From the NCBI RefSeq assembly GCF_021223605.1, contig NZ_CP075175.1:3613501-3677500 (forward strand): 64,000 bases of DNA. Reading direction: 5' to 3'. Source of the stretch: Paenibacillus sp. 481 (GTDB lineage: Bacteria; Bacillota; Bacilli; Paenibacillales; Paenibacillaceae). Position numbers and translations under genes: made by a program. This document shows positions 24,003-32,542 of the stretch, piece after piece. The number at the start of each line of letters is the position of its first letter. The first letter of the stretch is position 1. Under the pieces are notes generated by a model. The model searched no databases. It was not told where the DNA came from and saw nothing but the letters and a program-made list of their open reading frames with translations.

Positions 24003-24257
24003 TTATATTTTCCATTCACGCAAATCTAATTTACGTGCGCCCTCGACAACATAAGGGTCTTGTTGCGCCAACTGTTGAGCTTCCTCCAACGTGTCGGCAA
24101 TGTACACGACCATCCCGCCAGAGCCATCGCCAAACGGCCCTTTCGCAAAAATTTTACCCTGCTTGCCCAATTCCTCTAAGTAGGACAAGTGGTTTGGGCG
24201 AAACGTTTGGCTTTTTTCAACATCATGCATATGTAAGATTGCAGCAAAATGAGCCAT
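24003..24257 (-). CDS. YciI-family protein
   Basis: 84 residues. The ferredoxin-like YciI fold is indicated by FAAILHMHDVEKSQTFRPNHLSYLEELGKQGK (in parts: MHDVEKSQTFRPNHLSYLEEL), GPFGDGSGGMVVYIADTLEEA and DPYVVEGARKLDLREWKI. Conserved His and Asp residues are those proposed as an active pair, but the family's reaction is mostly unknown. The ATG at 24257 has AAGGAG 8 nt upstream, so the 6 in-frame residues before it are not used. Confidence 0.85.
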   Translation of the reverse strand: MAHFAAILHMHDVEKSQTFRPNHLSYLEELGKQGKIFAKGPFGDGSGGMVVYIADTLEEAQQLAQQDPYVVEGARKLDLREWKI

Positions 24258-24425
24258 TCTTCGGTCTCCTTTCAAAATGGGAACTCCTTGCGAACAAAAG
24301 CGATTTAATTATAGCAAATATACAAGATGTGCTGCTCTATGAGTTTTTGTTTAGTATAATATTCCTGTGAGTAAGGATAAAGAACTAGGAAAATAGTTGT
24401 GCTAATTTGACAGGGAGTTGAAGAC

Positions 24426-25097
24426 ATGAGTCAGCATCGTATCAACAAAAAGTGGTATGTACTATTGATTGCCGTGTTTATCGTGAGTGCGTGTTCGGCA
24501 AAAGAAGAGGCAACATCAGAATCTACACCAGTTGCTACAACAGAATCTACATCAACGACAACGGCTACACCAGAAGCTAAGCCGGAGCCTACACCAGAGC
24601 CTCCTGCGGAGCCTGAAAAACAGAAACAACCGGAAATAAAACCTTACGAATCACTCAGTGATTTAGATACGTTTATTATTGAATTTAACAAAACATCGAA
24701 TGAGTATGGATTTAGCATTAATAAGGATAACGTCGAGGTATCAAGAGGAGAAGAAGTATTATCTTTTAGATATGTATTCAATGATAAAGTGGGGATTATG
24801 GGTACGATTCATAAAAATGATCTCACTTTACGTGATGTTGGCGTGATTGGTAAACCGGCAGAGACAGAGAATGAGGTAATTGAGAGATTAAATATAACTC
24901 GCTCTTTGATAACTGCTACAAACCCACAACTGTCTGCTGACGAAATTGATCAGGTACTTCTTGATGCTGGCCTATCGAAAGAAATATCGAAAGATAACTC
25001 TTTGACAGGTTCCACCGTTCGTAACGGAGTGCAATATGACCTGTCATTTTCAGAAAAAAATGGATTTTTGCTTTTTGCACGTATTGCGAAAAACTAA
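24426..25097 (+). CDS. Lipoprotein of unknown function
   Basis: 223 residues. A signal peptide ending in the lipobox VSAC (Cys near residue 23) is followed by a Thr/Ser/Pro/Glu-rich linker (about 25-72) and a folded C-terminal domain without a recognised family. It should be anchored to the outer face of the membrane. GGGAG precedes the ATG. The low-complexity linker resembles wall-spanning spacers. A terminator follows directly and the gene is monocistronic. Confidence 0.72.
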   Translation: MSQHRINKKWYVLLIAVFIVSACSAKEEATSESTPVATTESTSTTTATPEAKPEPTPEPPAEPEKQKQPEIKPYESLSDLDTFIIEFNKTSNEYGFSINKDNVEVSRGEEVLSFRYVFNDKVGIMGTIHKNDLTLRDVGVIGKPAETENEVIERLNITRSLITATNPQLSADEIDQVLLDAGLSKEISKDNSLTGSTVRNGVQYDLSFSEKNGFLLFARIAKN

Positions 25098-25109
25098 TAA
25101 TATGAATGC

Positions 25110-25148
25110 CAAGGGGGCTACCATTTATTTGGAAGGCCCTCTTTTTTT
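25110..25148 (+). terminator. Terminator of the lipoprotein gene
   Basis: AAGGGGGC pairs with GCCCTCTT across a loop and is followed by a run of T residues. Confidence 0.75.
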
Positions 25149-25158
25149 ATGCGCACCA

Positions 25159-25221
25159 TTGACATTGGAAAAAGTTTCTGATAATTTATAACCAACGGTT
25201 AGTAACCAATGGTTATAAATT
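25159..25221 (+). promoter_or_regulatory. Promoter with palindromic TetR-type operator
   Basis: TTGACA at 25159-25164 is followed 17 nt later by TAATTT. The -10 region overlaps a long perfect palindrome: AATTTATAACCA at 25183-25194 and TGGTTATAAATT at 25210-25221. Between the arms AACC-ACGGTT and AACCAATGGTT form a second level of symmetry. It lies 34 bp before a TetR gene, so autorepression is likely. Confidence 0.7.
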
Positions 25222-25254
25222 ATAGATGCTTACATAAAGGAGCGAACAACACTT

Positions 25255-25932
25255 ATGGCAGGAAAAAAAGAGCTGCGCGCAGAGGAGACGAAGCGAGCGA
25301 TTTTGGCAGCGGCGGGACAGCTTTTTGCAGAGCAGGGATTTGATGTCGTGACGATGAGACAAATCGCCAAAGCAGCCGGCTGTTCGCATACAGCTATTTA
25401 TATTTACTTTAAAGATAAAGAAGCGCTGTTGCATCATTTGGCCAAGCAGCCTTTGCAAACGTTGTACGAACAAATGGAAGCTGAACTTGGTAATAAGTCG
25501 CTGTCACCCGAACAATTATTGAAATCGGTCTGCCGTGTATTTATTTCTTTTTGCCTGACAAATCGAAAGCTATATCATCTGTTCTTTATGGTTAAATCAT
25601 CACGAGTGGACGAGGAGCAGCCAGCCTTAGAGGTGCAACAGTTGCGCAATGGGCTGTTTGCCTTGCTGCAACGGGCAGTGCATATTTATGTGGCGTCAGC
25701 CCACACGGCGCACACGGCGCAAGCTGCCCAAGCTGCACAGTCCAATCTACCGAAAGATACCGTTCTGGCGTACAGCCGCATCGTATTTTTTACGCTGCAT
25801 GGCGTGATTGGCACTTATGTCGATTCGGAAGAACCGTTCGACATGCTGATGGAAAGATTACATGCGACCATTGACCTTGCATTAGAAGTGATGCTTGCTG
25901 GCATAACATCAACGATAAAAAGGGGAGAATGA
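25255..25932 (+). CDS. TetR/AcrR-family regulator
   Basis: 225 residues. The N-terminal TetR DNA-binding domain is textbook: AILAAAGQLFAEQGFDVVTMRQIAKAAGCSHTAIYIYF (in parts: AGQLFAEQGFDVVTMRQIA, SHTAIYIYFKDKEALLHH). The C-terminal domain is variable and includes a repetitive His/Thr/Ala-Gln stretch (HTAHTAQAAQAAQ) near residue 150, unusual for the family. The gene is preceded by a perfect palindrome over its promoter and overlaps the metallo-hydrolase gene by an ATGA at 25929. The pair therefore looks like an autorepressed regulator with its target. Confidence 0.88.
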   Translation: MAGKKELRAEETKRAILAAAGQLFAEQGFDVVTMRQIAKAAGCSHTAIYIYFKDKEALLHHLAKQPLQTLYEQMEAELGNKSLSPEQLLKSVCRVFISFCLTNRKLYHLFFMVKSSRVDEEQPALEVQQLRNGLFALLQRAVHIYVASAHTAHTAQAAQAAQSNLPKDTVLAYSRIVFFTLHGVIGTYVDSEEPFDMLMERLHATIDLALEVMLAGITSTIKRGE

Positions 25933-25934
25933 TC

Positions 25935-26630
25935 ATGCTAAAAATCGAACGAGTTTCTGAACATATTTGGAGTATCAAAACATGGCTGCTTATTCCGATT
26001 CGCGTCTGGGTAGTTGTGAGCGAAGATGGCGTTACACTTGTGGACGGCGGAATGCCATTTATGGCTAAAGGGATTATGAAATTCATCGACAGCTTAAATG
26101 CGGGGCCGTTGCGGCGAATTGTACTCACACACGGTCACTCTGACCATGTCGGAGCCATTCACAAAATCGTAGACAGTCAAGGAACGGACGCGATTTCGGT
26201 ATACGCACATCGTATCGAAATTCCATATATGGAAGGTCAAATCCCGTATCCGCGGCGCAAGAAGGTAGAGCATAATTTACGTGCTGGACTAGCCCAGCCG
26301 CTAAGTGATGATGCCACAGGCGCTTTGCATCCGATAGCTGGCTTGCAGCCTTATTTGACACCGGGGCACTCACCCGGGCATATCGTATACTATCATGAGC
26401 AGGATCAAGTACTGCTCGCGGGAGATTTATTTACATCAAGAAGCGGGAAGCTGCGGCGCCCCATGCTTATGTTTACGGCTGATATGGCCGAAGCGGTGAA
26501 AAGTAGCCGGATTGTAAGCGAGTTGAACCCGAAACGGCTGGAAGTCTGCCACGGTGGTCCCGTGCTAGAGCCTAGCTGGCAAATAGAGAGTTATATGCAA
26601 GGAGTCTCGCTGTTGAAAGGGAACGTCTAG
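25935..26630 (+). CDS. Metallo-beta-lactamase fold hydrolase
   Basis: 231 residues. The metal-binding motif THGHSDHVGA gives H66, H68, D70 and H71; a further ligand set is in TPGHSPGHI and AGDLF. This is the general MBL fold shared by glyoxalase II, lactonases and other hydrolases, so the substrate is undetermined. ATG at 25935 is chosen with AGGGGAG 7 nt upstream; an ATG at 25929 overlaps the TetR stop. Co-transcription with the TetR gene suggests induction by the compound it degrades. Confidence 0.84.
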   Translation: MLKIERVSEHIWSIKTWLLIPIRVWVVVSEDGVTLVDGGMPFMAKGIMKFIDSLNAGPLRRIVLTHGHSDHVGAIHKIVDSQGTDAISVYAHRIEIPYMEGQIPYPRRKKVEHNLRAGLAQPLSDDATGALHPIAGLQPYLTPGHSPGHIVYYHEQDQVLLAGDLFTSRSGKLRRPMLMFTADMAEAVKSSRIVSELNPKRLEVCHGGPVLEPSWQIESYMQGVSLLKGNV

Positions 26631-26757
26631 TGGAGAGGGTGTAAACGTAAACGTAAGCGTGCAGGTTTTCTAGACTTTTCAGCTCTATATAGCTACTTGC
26701 TGATGGTTATGATTCATCCCACCTCACGGAGTGGCTTGTTGAAGGGTGGATTAGAAG

Positions 26758-26823
26758 ATGCGAATAAGATTGCTGATTCTTCTATTATTTTGCCTCTTAG
26801 TAACACTATTGTTTGTATTTTAA
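26758..26823 (+). CDS. Possible 21-residue hydrophobic peptide
   Basis: ATG at 26758 opens MRIRLLILLLFCLL... ending VF, an almost wholly hydrophobic peptide with a basic N-terminus. A weak purine-rich site (GGATTAGAAG) lies directly upstream. It might be a small membrane peptide, or chance. Confidence 0.25.
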   Translation: MRIRLLILLLFCLLVTLLFVF

Positions 26824-26978
26824 CAACACCCCCGTTTGTAGCCGCTAACAGACGGGGTAATAAATGCCTGCAATCATACATCTATTTTTCATCAGTTGTG
26901 GCCTGAACGTTAAAATAAGTGTAAATATACATCTTTTTCGTCTTTAAAGGTATTCATTAGCTCATCTTGGATTGATAT

Positions 26979-27001
26979 GCCTGCACATTAGCAGGCTTTT
27001 T
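26979..27001 (+). terminator. Strong rightward terminator
   Basis: The perfect stem GCCTGC/GCAGGC with a 6-nt loop is followed by TTTTT. It could end transcription of the metallo-hydrolase operon or of a small transcript in this region. Confidence 0.85.
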
Positions 27002-27037
27002 CCTATAATCGTCTATCTCATCTCAAAAGCTGTACTT

Positions 27038-27214
27038 CTACATTAATTTGCCCCACTTTTGCTTATTGTTGAACGCAATTATTGTCAGCCCAAAAATAAG
27101 AGTCAGTAAAATAAATCCAAAATATAACTTCCATATAGAAGGGATTTTGAAAAGGGGAGTAGAATAACTTATATTTAGATAGCTTATCGTATTTTCATCA
27201 TGGTTGGAGGTCAT
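27038..27214 (-). CDS. Possible small membrane protein, 58 residues
   Basis: The minus-strand ATG at 27214 opens a 58-codon frame: a polar N-terminus (MTSNHDENTISYLN), then a membrane helix (WKLYFGFILLTLIFGLTIIAF) and a short basic tail. Composition fits a real single-pass protein. However, no clear ribosome site precedes the ATG and no family was recognised. Confidence 0.35.
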   Translation of the reverse strand: MTSNHDENTISYLNISYSTPLFKIPSIWKLYFGFILLTLIFGLTIIAFNNKQKWGKLM

Positions 27215-27286
27215 ATTTTGTTACTTTACTTTTAATAAGTATCAGCTGACTTATAAGTGAAATTACTATCAATTAGGAGCTGAACT

Positions 27287-27697
27287 ATGATGAAATATAA
27301 GAACTCACTCGCTGGAATTACATCTGACCATTTACAAGGATTTTTTGTGGACTGGCCTAATCCGCCAAGCCCGCAGACTCACTTACTGCTGTTAAAGCAA
27401 AGCAGTAAAGTGATTCTTGCAATTGATGATCGTACGAATCAAGTTGTTGGATTTATTACAGCGATAAGCGATGGTGTACTATCTGCCTACATTCCACTTC
27501 TTGAAGTGTTACCCGAATACAAACAAAAAGGTATAGGCAAGGAATTAGTAAATCGGATGCTACAAGAATTAGAAGACGTATACATGGTTGATCTATGTTG
27601 TGACGATGACTTAGTTCCTTATTATGATAAGCTCGGAATGACGAAGACAAACGGTATGATTAAGAGGAACTATCATAGGCAAGCTGGAAGCCAATAA
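27287..27697 (+). CDS. GNAT acetyltransferase
   Basis: 136 residues. A compact GNAT domain with VVGFITAISDGVLSAYIPLLEVLPEYKQKGIGKELV shows the central strands (VGFITAISDG, AYIPLLEVLPEY) and the acetyl-CoA loop QKGIGKELV. The ending VPYYDKLGMTKTNGMIKRNY is typical of aminoglycoside-acetyltransferase-like GNATs, but the substrate is unknown. AGGAG lies 7 nt before the ATG. Confidence 0.8.
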   Translation: MMKYKNSLAGITSDHLQGFFVDWPNPPSPQTHLLLLKQSSKVILAIDDRTNQVVGFITAISDGVLSAYIPLLEVLPEYKQKGIGKELVNRMLQELEDVYMVDLCCDDDLVPYYDKLGMTKTNGMIKRNYHRQAGSQ

Positions 27698-27807
27698 TAC
27701 ATATAAATCATACGGGGTTGTCCCCTAAGTTGATAAGTCGCGTTAGCCACAGTACAGCAGTGGATGAACGGTATGGTTCGTACCTATTTGCTCGCGAACA
27801 TGGAGAG

Positions 27808-27859
27808 AGAGGGATGTCTCGCCGTCATTTTCAATGACTGTTGAGACCCCTCTTTTTTA
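27808..27859 (+). terminator. Palindromic terminator family, copy B
   Basis: GAGGGATGTCTCG, inner GTCATTTTCAATGAC and GAGACCCCTC are followed by TTTTTT. Copy C at 43478 shares the first 28 bases almost exactly. Confidence 0.8.
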
Positions 27860-27950
27860 TGCTTATGGCCACATGAATCGGTACGAATTACTTCCTGAGG
27901 AGGCCGCCAAGTTGTGTGATATGTGTGATATATGTGTGATATAGATATAC

Positions 27951-29249
27951 TCAAACGCCCTCAACGAGTCTTTTGGCACGCCATGATACTTGACGGTATA
28001 ACTCATCCTCATCAATCGTTAGCAATTGACGATGCTTCATTAATATTTTGCCATTAACGATTGTCGTATCAACGTCAGCGCCATTTGCACTATAGGCAAG
28101 TAGGGAATTCACGTTGTGAATCGGTTGGAGGTGCGGCTTTTTCATATTTATTAAAATAAGATCCGCTTTTTTGCCAACTTCCAGTGTGCCAACTTCCTTA
28201 TCAATCTGGAGTAGCTTCGCACTTTCAGATGTCGCCATGCGCAAAGCTTGGATAGCGGGCATGCGCGTGGGGTCACCGTAGTCCAGCTTTTGCAGCCACG
28301 CAGCTGCTTTAATTTCCTCAAACATATCTACCGTAGTCGCGCTTCCCGCTCCATCCGTCCCCAAGCCAACCGTAATCCCTTGCTCCATCATGTCTATGAT
28401 GGGGGCGATTCCGCAGCCCAACTTCAGGTTGCTAACGGGATTGTGTGATACACCACCGCGCATTCCTTTTAAATAACCTACATCTCTGCGATTCAGGTGA
28501 ACACTGTGCGCTAACAGGACATGGGCACGGGCAAATAAGCCCTGATGGAACAAGTACTCGGTCGGGGTCTGATTGTACCTTTCCCGAATCTTGCTGACTT
28601 CTTCTATCGTCTCCGCCAAATGAATATGAATCGGCACGTTCGTGTGTTCAGCCAGCTTGATCACTTCTTGCAGAGGCTCAGGGGGGCACGTGTAAGGTGC
28701 GTGCGGCCCTAACATCGTCGTAATGGTTCCATCCGCTTTCCCTGACCAGCGCTCCACTAAATCGAGCGCTTCTGTCAAGCGACGCCCCCCATCATCCTCT
28801 AAGAAGACTAACCCGCGCGTCAATGACGCCCGCATTCCGACTTCTTGCACCGCTTGCGCAATTACATTCATATGAATGTACATATCGGCAAAGGTAGTCG
28901 TGCCTGTTTTTATCATTTCGGCCATGGACAGCTTAGCTCCCCAATAAATATCCTCTGGGGTCATTTTGGCCTCCGCAGGCAGCATTTTGTGATTGAGCCA
29001 ATCCATTAAGATTAAATCATCGGAAAATGCCCGCAACAAGCTCATTGGCGTATGCTGATGTGCGTTAATAAGTCCAGGCATCGCGACATAACCCGCGCCT
29101 TGAATCACTTCAGCGGCTGGTTCATGAATGTCTGCTTGCATGGCCGAAATGCGGTCTCCATCAATAAGGATGTCTCCGACAAGAGGAGTGTCAGCAGCCC
29201 CCGCTATCATTGTCGCGATAGTCACGTTCTTAATTAGTATTTTAGCCAT
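27951..29249 (-). CDS. mtaD: 5-methylthioadenosine/S-adenosylhomocysteine deaminase-type amidohydrolase
   Basis: 432 residues. This is a COG0402 amidohydrolase: metal ligands H64/H66 in NAHQHTP, His in HIHLAET, SHNPVSN and Asp in GLGTDGAGS, with LGPHAPYTCP for the purine-binding loop. Such enzymes deaminate MTA, SAH or adenosine. The related aminodeoxyfutalosine deaminases belong to the same COG, and mqnB/mqnD lie 4 kb away, so a role in menaquinone synthesis is an alternative. AGGAGG lies 11 nt before the ATG. It follows an acetyltransferase gene by 34 nt on the same strand. Confidence 0.82.
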   Translation of the reverse strand: MAKILIKNVTIATMIAGAADTPLVGDILIDGDRISAMQADIHEPAAEVIQGAGYVAMPGLINAHQHTPMSLLRAFSDDLILMDWLNHKMLPAEAKMTPEDIYWGAKLSMAEMIKTGTTTFADMYIHMNVIAQAVQEVGMRASLTRGLVFLEDDGGRRLTEALDLVERWSGKADGTITTMLGPHAPYTCPPEPLQEVIKLAEHTNVPIHIHLAETIEEVSKIRERYNQTPTEYLFHQGLFARAHVLLAHSVHLNRRDVGYLKGMRGGVSHNPVSNLKLGCGIAPIIDMMEQGITVGLGTDGAGSATTVDMFEEIKAAAWLQKLDYGDPTRMPAIQALRMATSESAKLLQIDKEVGTLEVGKKADLILINMKKPHLQPIHNVNSLLAYSANGADVDTTIVNGKILMKHRQLLTIDEDELYRQVSWRAKRLVEGV

Positions 29250-29283
29250 ATCCGTATTAGCCTCCTATACTTATACTCTCAAT

Positions 29284-29847
29284 TCATACCGATTCATCCC
29301 AATGAGCTTGCCATTCTTCGCGTAATACGCCCATGCGGATCGAATCATAATGCTGGCCGTTATGGATGCGGCATTTGCGCATGCGGCCTTCGAGCTGCAT
29401 CCCTAATTTTTCGGCTGCTTTCATCATTCTTTCATTGCCAGACCACGTCGTTAATCCGACTCTTGCTAAGCTCATTTTTTGAAACAAATCATCAATCCAT
29501 ATTCGCAGCGCTTCTGTTCCGTATCCGTTGCTCCAATACGTGGGCTGGTAGATAACGATCCCAACTTCGAGCCAATTGGAAGGCTTATGCTCCCAATAAT
29601 AACTGACCGTGCCAATGATTTGGTTGTCTACCTCGATCAACATCCAATCTAAAGGGTCAACGGGATTCACTTGCTTCTTATAAAAATGTTCTTCAAACTG
29701 CGAGAAAGGTATGATTTCAAGTGGAAAATAGGGTGCATCCCATTGCTTCCAAGCTGGAGTAGGGTCGCCATAAATAAGGTCATACAAAGGTTGTAAATCT
29801 TCAGGTTGAATGGGTTTTAAGCGTACTCGCTGCTTGTTGCTCAACAT
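29284..29847 (-). CDS. RimJ/RimL-type GNAT acetyltransferase
   Basis: 187 residues with a single GNAT domain. Motifs are VRLKPIQPEDLQPLYDLIYG at the start, EVGIVIYQPTYWSNGYGTEALRIW for acetyl-CoA binding (in parts: EVGIVIYQPTYW, NGYGTEALRIW), and RVGLTTWSGNERMMKAAEKLG. The family often acetylates protein alpha-amino groups or antibiotics. The ribosome site is weak (GAGGCG). It is likely the first gene of a two-gene unit with the deaminase downstream. Confidence 0.8.
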   Translation of the reverse strand: MLSNKQRVRLKPIQPEDLQPLYDLIYGDPTPAWKQWDAPYFPLEIIPFSQFEEHFYKKQVNPVDPLDWMLIEVDNQIIGTVSYYWEHKPSNWLEVGIVIYQPTYWSNGYGTEALRIWIDDLFQKMSLARVGLTTWSGNERMMKAAEKLGMQLEGRMRKCRIHNGQHYDSIRMGVLREEWQAHWDESV

Positions 29848-29952
29848 ACAATCGCCTCATTTTTATCATGGTGTGTTCAGCTCTTCATCTGCTGCTGAGT
29901 ATATAGGTTGACCTTGCGTCAAAGTCAAATGATGGGGATGATCTTTTTTTGG

Positions 29953-30002
29953 AAAAAAGAAAACGGCGAAACCATCGTCTGTCGTAGACGTGGATCGCCG
30001 TT
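29953..30002 (-). terminator. Terminator of the esterase gene
   Basis: A stem with AACGGCGA/TCGCCGTT ends and an inner CGTCT/AGACG (29972-30002) is followed on the minus strand by a T-rich tract. Confidence 0.8.
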
Positions 30003-30047
30003 CGCTGTACATCGCGGTATATACGGTATAAGTGCTAACTAAAGCTG

Positions 30048-31016
30048 CTAGATTGAGCGTGGATCATCGTTGTATATGTAGCGCTTAAACGCTACTGCTG
30101 TCTCGTCAATGGCGGCTAATGCTTCTTCCATTTCCCACGGTGGGTCGGCAAAGGACATAAAATCATGAATCATGCCTTCATAGCGCTGCAAGGTAACCGA
30201 CACTCCTGCTTCCTGCAAACGCTGTGCATATTGTTCGCCATCATCGCGAAGCGGGTCGCATTGTGCGGTCACAATATAGGCTGGTGGCAATCCTTGCATA
30301 TCGTCGCATAGCAAGGGTGAGGCGAGCGGATTCAGCGCATCTTCAGGCTTGGGCAAATAATGATTTTGAAACCATTCCATTGCGTGACGCGTGACGAGGT
30401 AACCTGTCGCAAATTGATCGTAAGCGTCCGATTGCAGCATACAGTTTGTTGCTGGATAAATAAGAAGTTGGGCAGCTAGTGCTGGCCCTCCTTGCTCTTT
30501 TGCCATTAGCGTAACGGCAGCAGCAAGATTGCCTCCCGCGCTGTCTCCGCCAACCGCGATTCGATTCAAATCACCTTGCAAGCTATGCGCCTGTTCGGCT
30601 ACCCACTGTGTGACGTACATCGCTTCCTGTACAGGCACCGGAAATGGATGTTCGGGTGCTAAGCGGTAGCACACGGACACGACGACGACTTTAGCCAGCT
30701 GGGTCATACGTCGACAGATGGTATCCACACCGTCCAGGCTGCCGAGCACCCAGCCGCCACCATGAAAATAAACGAGGACAGGGAACGGCCCTGTTCCAGC
30801 AGGTGTATAAATGCGTACCGGAATCGGTCCAAACGGCCCTTCGATGGTGCTCGTTGTTACACGTTCTGCACCGGCAAGCTTCGGATTTACAGGGCGAGTG
30901 GAATAAGGGTCTTTCGCGTGCCCGCGTGCTTCCTCTGGAGTGAGGAGGTGAAGTGGACGGGATTGGAGTGCTTCTAATTTTGCCAAAATAGCTTTAAACG
31001 TTGGATTCAACGACAT
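30048..31016 (-). CDS. Alpha/beta hydrolase, hormone-sensitive-lipase-type esterase
   Basis: 322 residues of the HSL (family IV) esterase group. HGGG at 85-88 forms the oxyanion hole, the nucleophile Ser159 lies in GGDSAGGN, and the acid and base are in CDPLRDDG (about 258) and MIHDFMSF (about 288). These cytoplasmic esterases hydrolyse short-chain acyl esters. AGGAGG lies 9 nt before the ATG. The gene is monocistronic with its own terminator; no physiological substrate is suggested by the neighbours. Confidence 0.9.
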   Translation of the reverse strand: MSLNPTFKAILAKLEALQSRPLHLLTPEEARGHAKDPYSTRPVNPKLAGAERVTTSTIEGPFGPIPVRIYTPAGTGPFPVLVYFHGGGWVLGSLDGVDTICRRMTQLAKVVVVSVCYRLAPEHPFPVPVQEAMYVTQWVAEQAHSLQGDLNRIAVGGDSAGGNLAAAVTLMAKEQGGPALAAQLLIYPATNCMLQSDAYDQFATGYLVTRHAMEWFQNHYLPKPEDALNPLASPLLCDDMQGLPPAYIVTAQCDPLRDDGEQYAQRLQEAGVSVTLQRYEGMIHDFMSFADPPWEMEEALAAIDETAVAFKRYIYNDDPRSI

Positions 31017-31091
31017 GGCTGCTAGCCTCCTAGTTCATCAATTATGGCCAGAACGATTTAGTGTTTGCACATGTATATGTTATCGTAACGT

Positions 31092-31118
31092 AAAAAAAGG
31101 CAACCCGATAGGGCTGCC
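31092..31118 (-). terminator. Terminator beyond the aminopeptidase gene and its repeat array
   Basis: GGCA.CCC pairs with GGG.TGCC, followed by TTTTTTT on the minus strand. It is about 190 nt after the aminopeptidase stop, so the repeat arrays lie in the 3' untranslated region. Confidence 0.85.
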
Positions 31119-31130
31119 TTCCTACATCCT

Positions 31131-31207
31131 GCATACTGCGTACCGCATACTGCGTACCGCATACTGCGTACCGCATACTGCGTACCGCCTACCGCGTCTT
31201 GCGTACT
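31131..31207. repeat. Heptamer tandem array GCRTACY (11 units)
   Basis: GCATACT and GCGTACC alternate four times (31131-31186), followed by three variant heptamers GCCTACC, GCGTCTT and GCGTACT, all in strict 7-bp phase. Confidence 0.92.
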
Positions 31208-31254
31208 ATCGTTAACCGACTCGATAGCCGTAAAGTGGCAACAGTACGTAGTCT

Positions 31255-31284
31255 GCTACCGCTACTGCTACCGCTACTGCTACC
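31255..31284. repeat. Hexamer tandem array GCTACY (5 units)
   Basis: GCTACC and GCTACT alternate over five units. The unit looks like the neighbouring heptamer with one base removed. It lies 26 bp beyond the aminopeptidase stop codon. Confidence 0.88.
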
Positions 31285-31309
31285 GCTTTACTCGTTGCAA
31301 CTTATCAAC

Positions 31310-32542
31310 TTATATAGCCCAGTTCCCTTTGCGGAATAGTGGCTCGACCGTACCATCTTCATGAATACCGTCAATGTCCATCTCTGCGGAACCAATCATA
31401 AAGTCAACGTGCGAAATGCTCGTGTTAAGACCATTTGCTGCTAGTTCTTCTTGTGACATCGTCTTGCCACCTTCAATGTTGAACGCGTATCCGCTACCAA
31501 TAGCAAGGTGATTCGATGCATTTTCATCAAACAGCGTGTTATAGAACAACACGTTGGATTGCGAAATCGGGGACTCATGTGGCACAAGCGCCACTTCGCC
31601 CAAGAAGCGGGAGCCTTCGTCTGTATCGATTAGCTGTTGCAAAATGTCTTGGCCTTGCTCAGCTTCGATCTTCACGATACGCCCGTTCTCAAACGTTAGC
31701 TTAAAATTGTCAATCAGGTTGCCGCCATAGCTAAGCGGCTTCGTGCTTGATACGTAGCCATTTACGCCATCTTTTTGTGGGGCAGTAAACACTTCTTCAG
31801 TCGGCATGTTAGCCATAAATGGAACGTCGCGCTCATTAGTACTGCCTGCGCCGACCCAGAGATGCTTCGACGGCAGCTCGATCACGAGATCCGTACCTGG
31901 CGCTTTGTAGTGCAACTTGCGGAAGTGTTTGCTGTTCAACACGTCTACTTTTTTGTGCAGCGTTGTATTGTGCTCTTCCCACGCTTTGACCGGATCTTCG
32001 TTGTTCAGACGAACCGATTCAAAAATAGCTGCCCACAGCTTATCAATCGCTTCTGCAACAGGTGCGTCAGGGAACACCTTCGCTGCCCAATTAGGAGTAG
32101 AAGCTGCGACTACAGTCCAGCTCACTTTATCCGCTTGAATGTAACGACGGAAGTTCTCAAGACCTTTGCCAGCGCTCTTCTGATAATTACCGATCCGCTG
32201 TGCATCAATCCCCTTCAACAAATCAGGGTTAGGGGAAACGATCGAAATAAAGGCAGCGCCTTTTTCCGCGTACTCATTGCGTTTTGCGGTTTCCCATTGT
32301 GGATATTGCAAAAATACATCGTCAGCGGACTTTTCAAATGTCAGACGTGACATTTCCTCATCGGTCCAATCAATATGGACATATCTTGCACCGGCATCGT
32401 AAGCTTTTTTGGCCACGAGTCGTGCTAATGATGCCATCTCGATTGAGCATGTAACACAGACGTCCTGATCGGGTTGAACATTGACGCCGACCTTGACGAT
32501 GAGTTGAGCGTACTTCTCTAAATTTTGTGCCAAAGTAGTCAT
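31310..32542 (-). CDS. M29 metallo-aminopeptidase (AmpS-like)
   Basis: The 410-residue member of the thermophilic aminopeptidase family M29 removes N-terminal residues from peptides in the cytoplasm, using two metal ions. Expected metal-ligand regions are present: MPTEEVFTAP, GEVALVPHESP, ASNHLAIGSGY and ISHVDFMIGS. Length and full-length collinearity are normal for AmpS of B. subtilis. AAAGGTGG lies 7 nt before the ATG. The gene is followed by two short tandem-repeat arrays before its terminator. Confidence 0.9.
   Translation of the reverse strand: MTTLAQNLEKYAQLIVKVGVNVQPDQDVCVTCSIEMASLARLVAKKAYDAGARYVHIDWTDEEMSRLTFEKSADDVFLQYPQWETAKRNEYAEKGAAFISIVSPNPDLLKGIDAQRIGNYQKSAGKGLENFRRYIQADKVSWTVVAASTPNWAAKVFPDAPVAEAIDKLWAAIFESVRLNNEDPVKAWEEHNTTLHKKVDVLNSKHFRKLHYKAPGTDLVIELPSKHLWVGAGSTNERDVPFMANMPTEEVFTAPQKDGVNGYVSSTKPLSYGGNLIDNFKLTFENGRIVKIEAEQGQDILQQLIDTDEGSRFLGEVALVPHESPISQSNVLFYNTLFDENASNHLAIGSGYAFNIEGGKTMSQEELAANGLNTSISHVDFMIGSAEMDIDGIHEDGTVEPLFRKGNWAI

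Larger units (their letters stand above)
26631..27286. other. Gene-poor region with small ORFs and a terminator
   Basis: Besides the two small ORFs and the terminator listed separately, this 650-bp AT-rich stretch shows a palindrome, CCCCGT/ACGGGG near 26830-26857, and no conserved gene. Confidence 0.5.
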
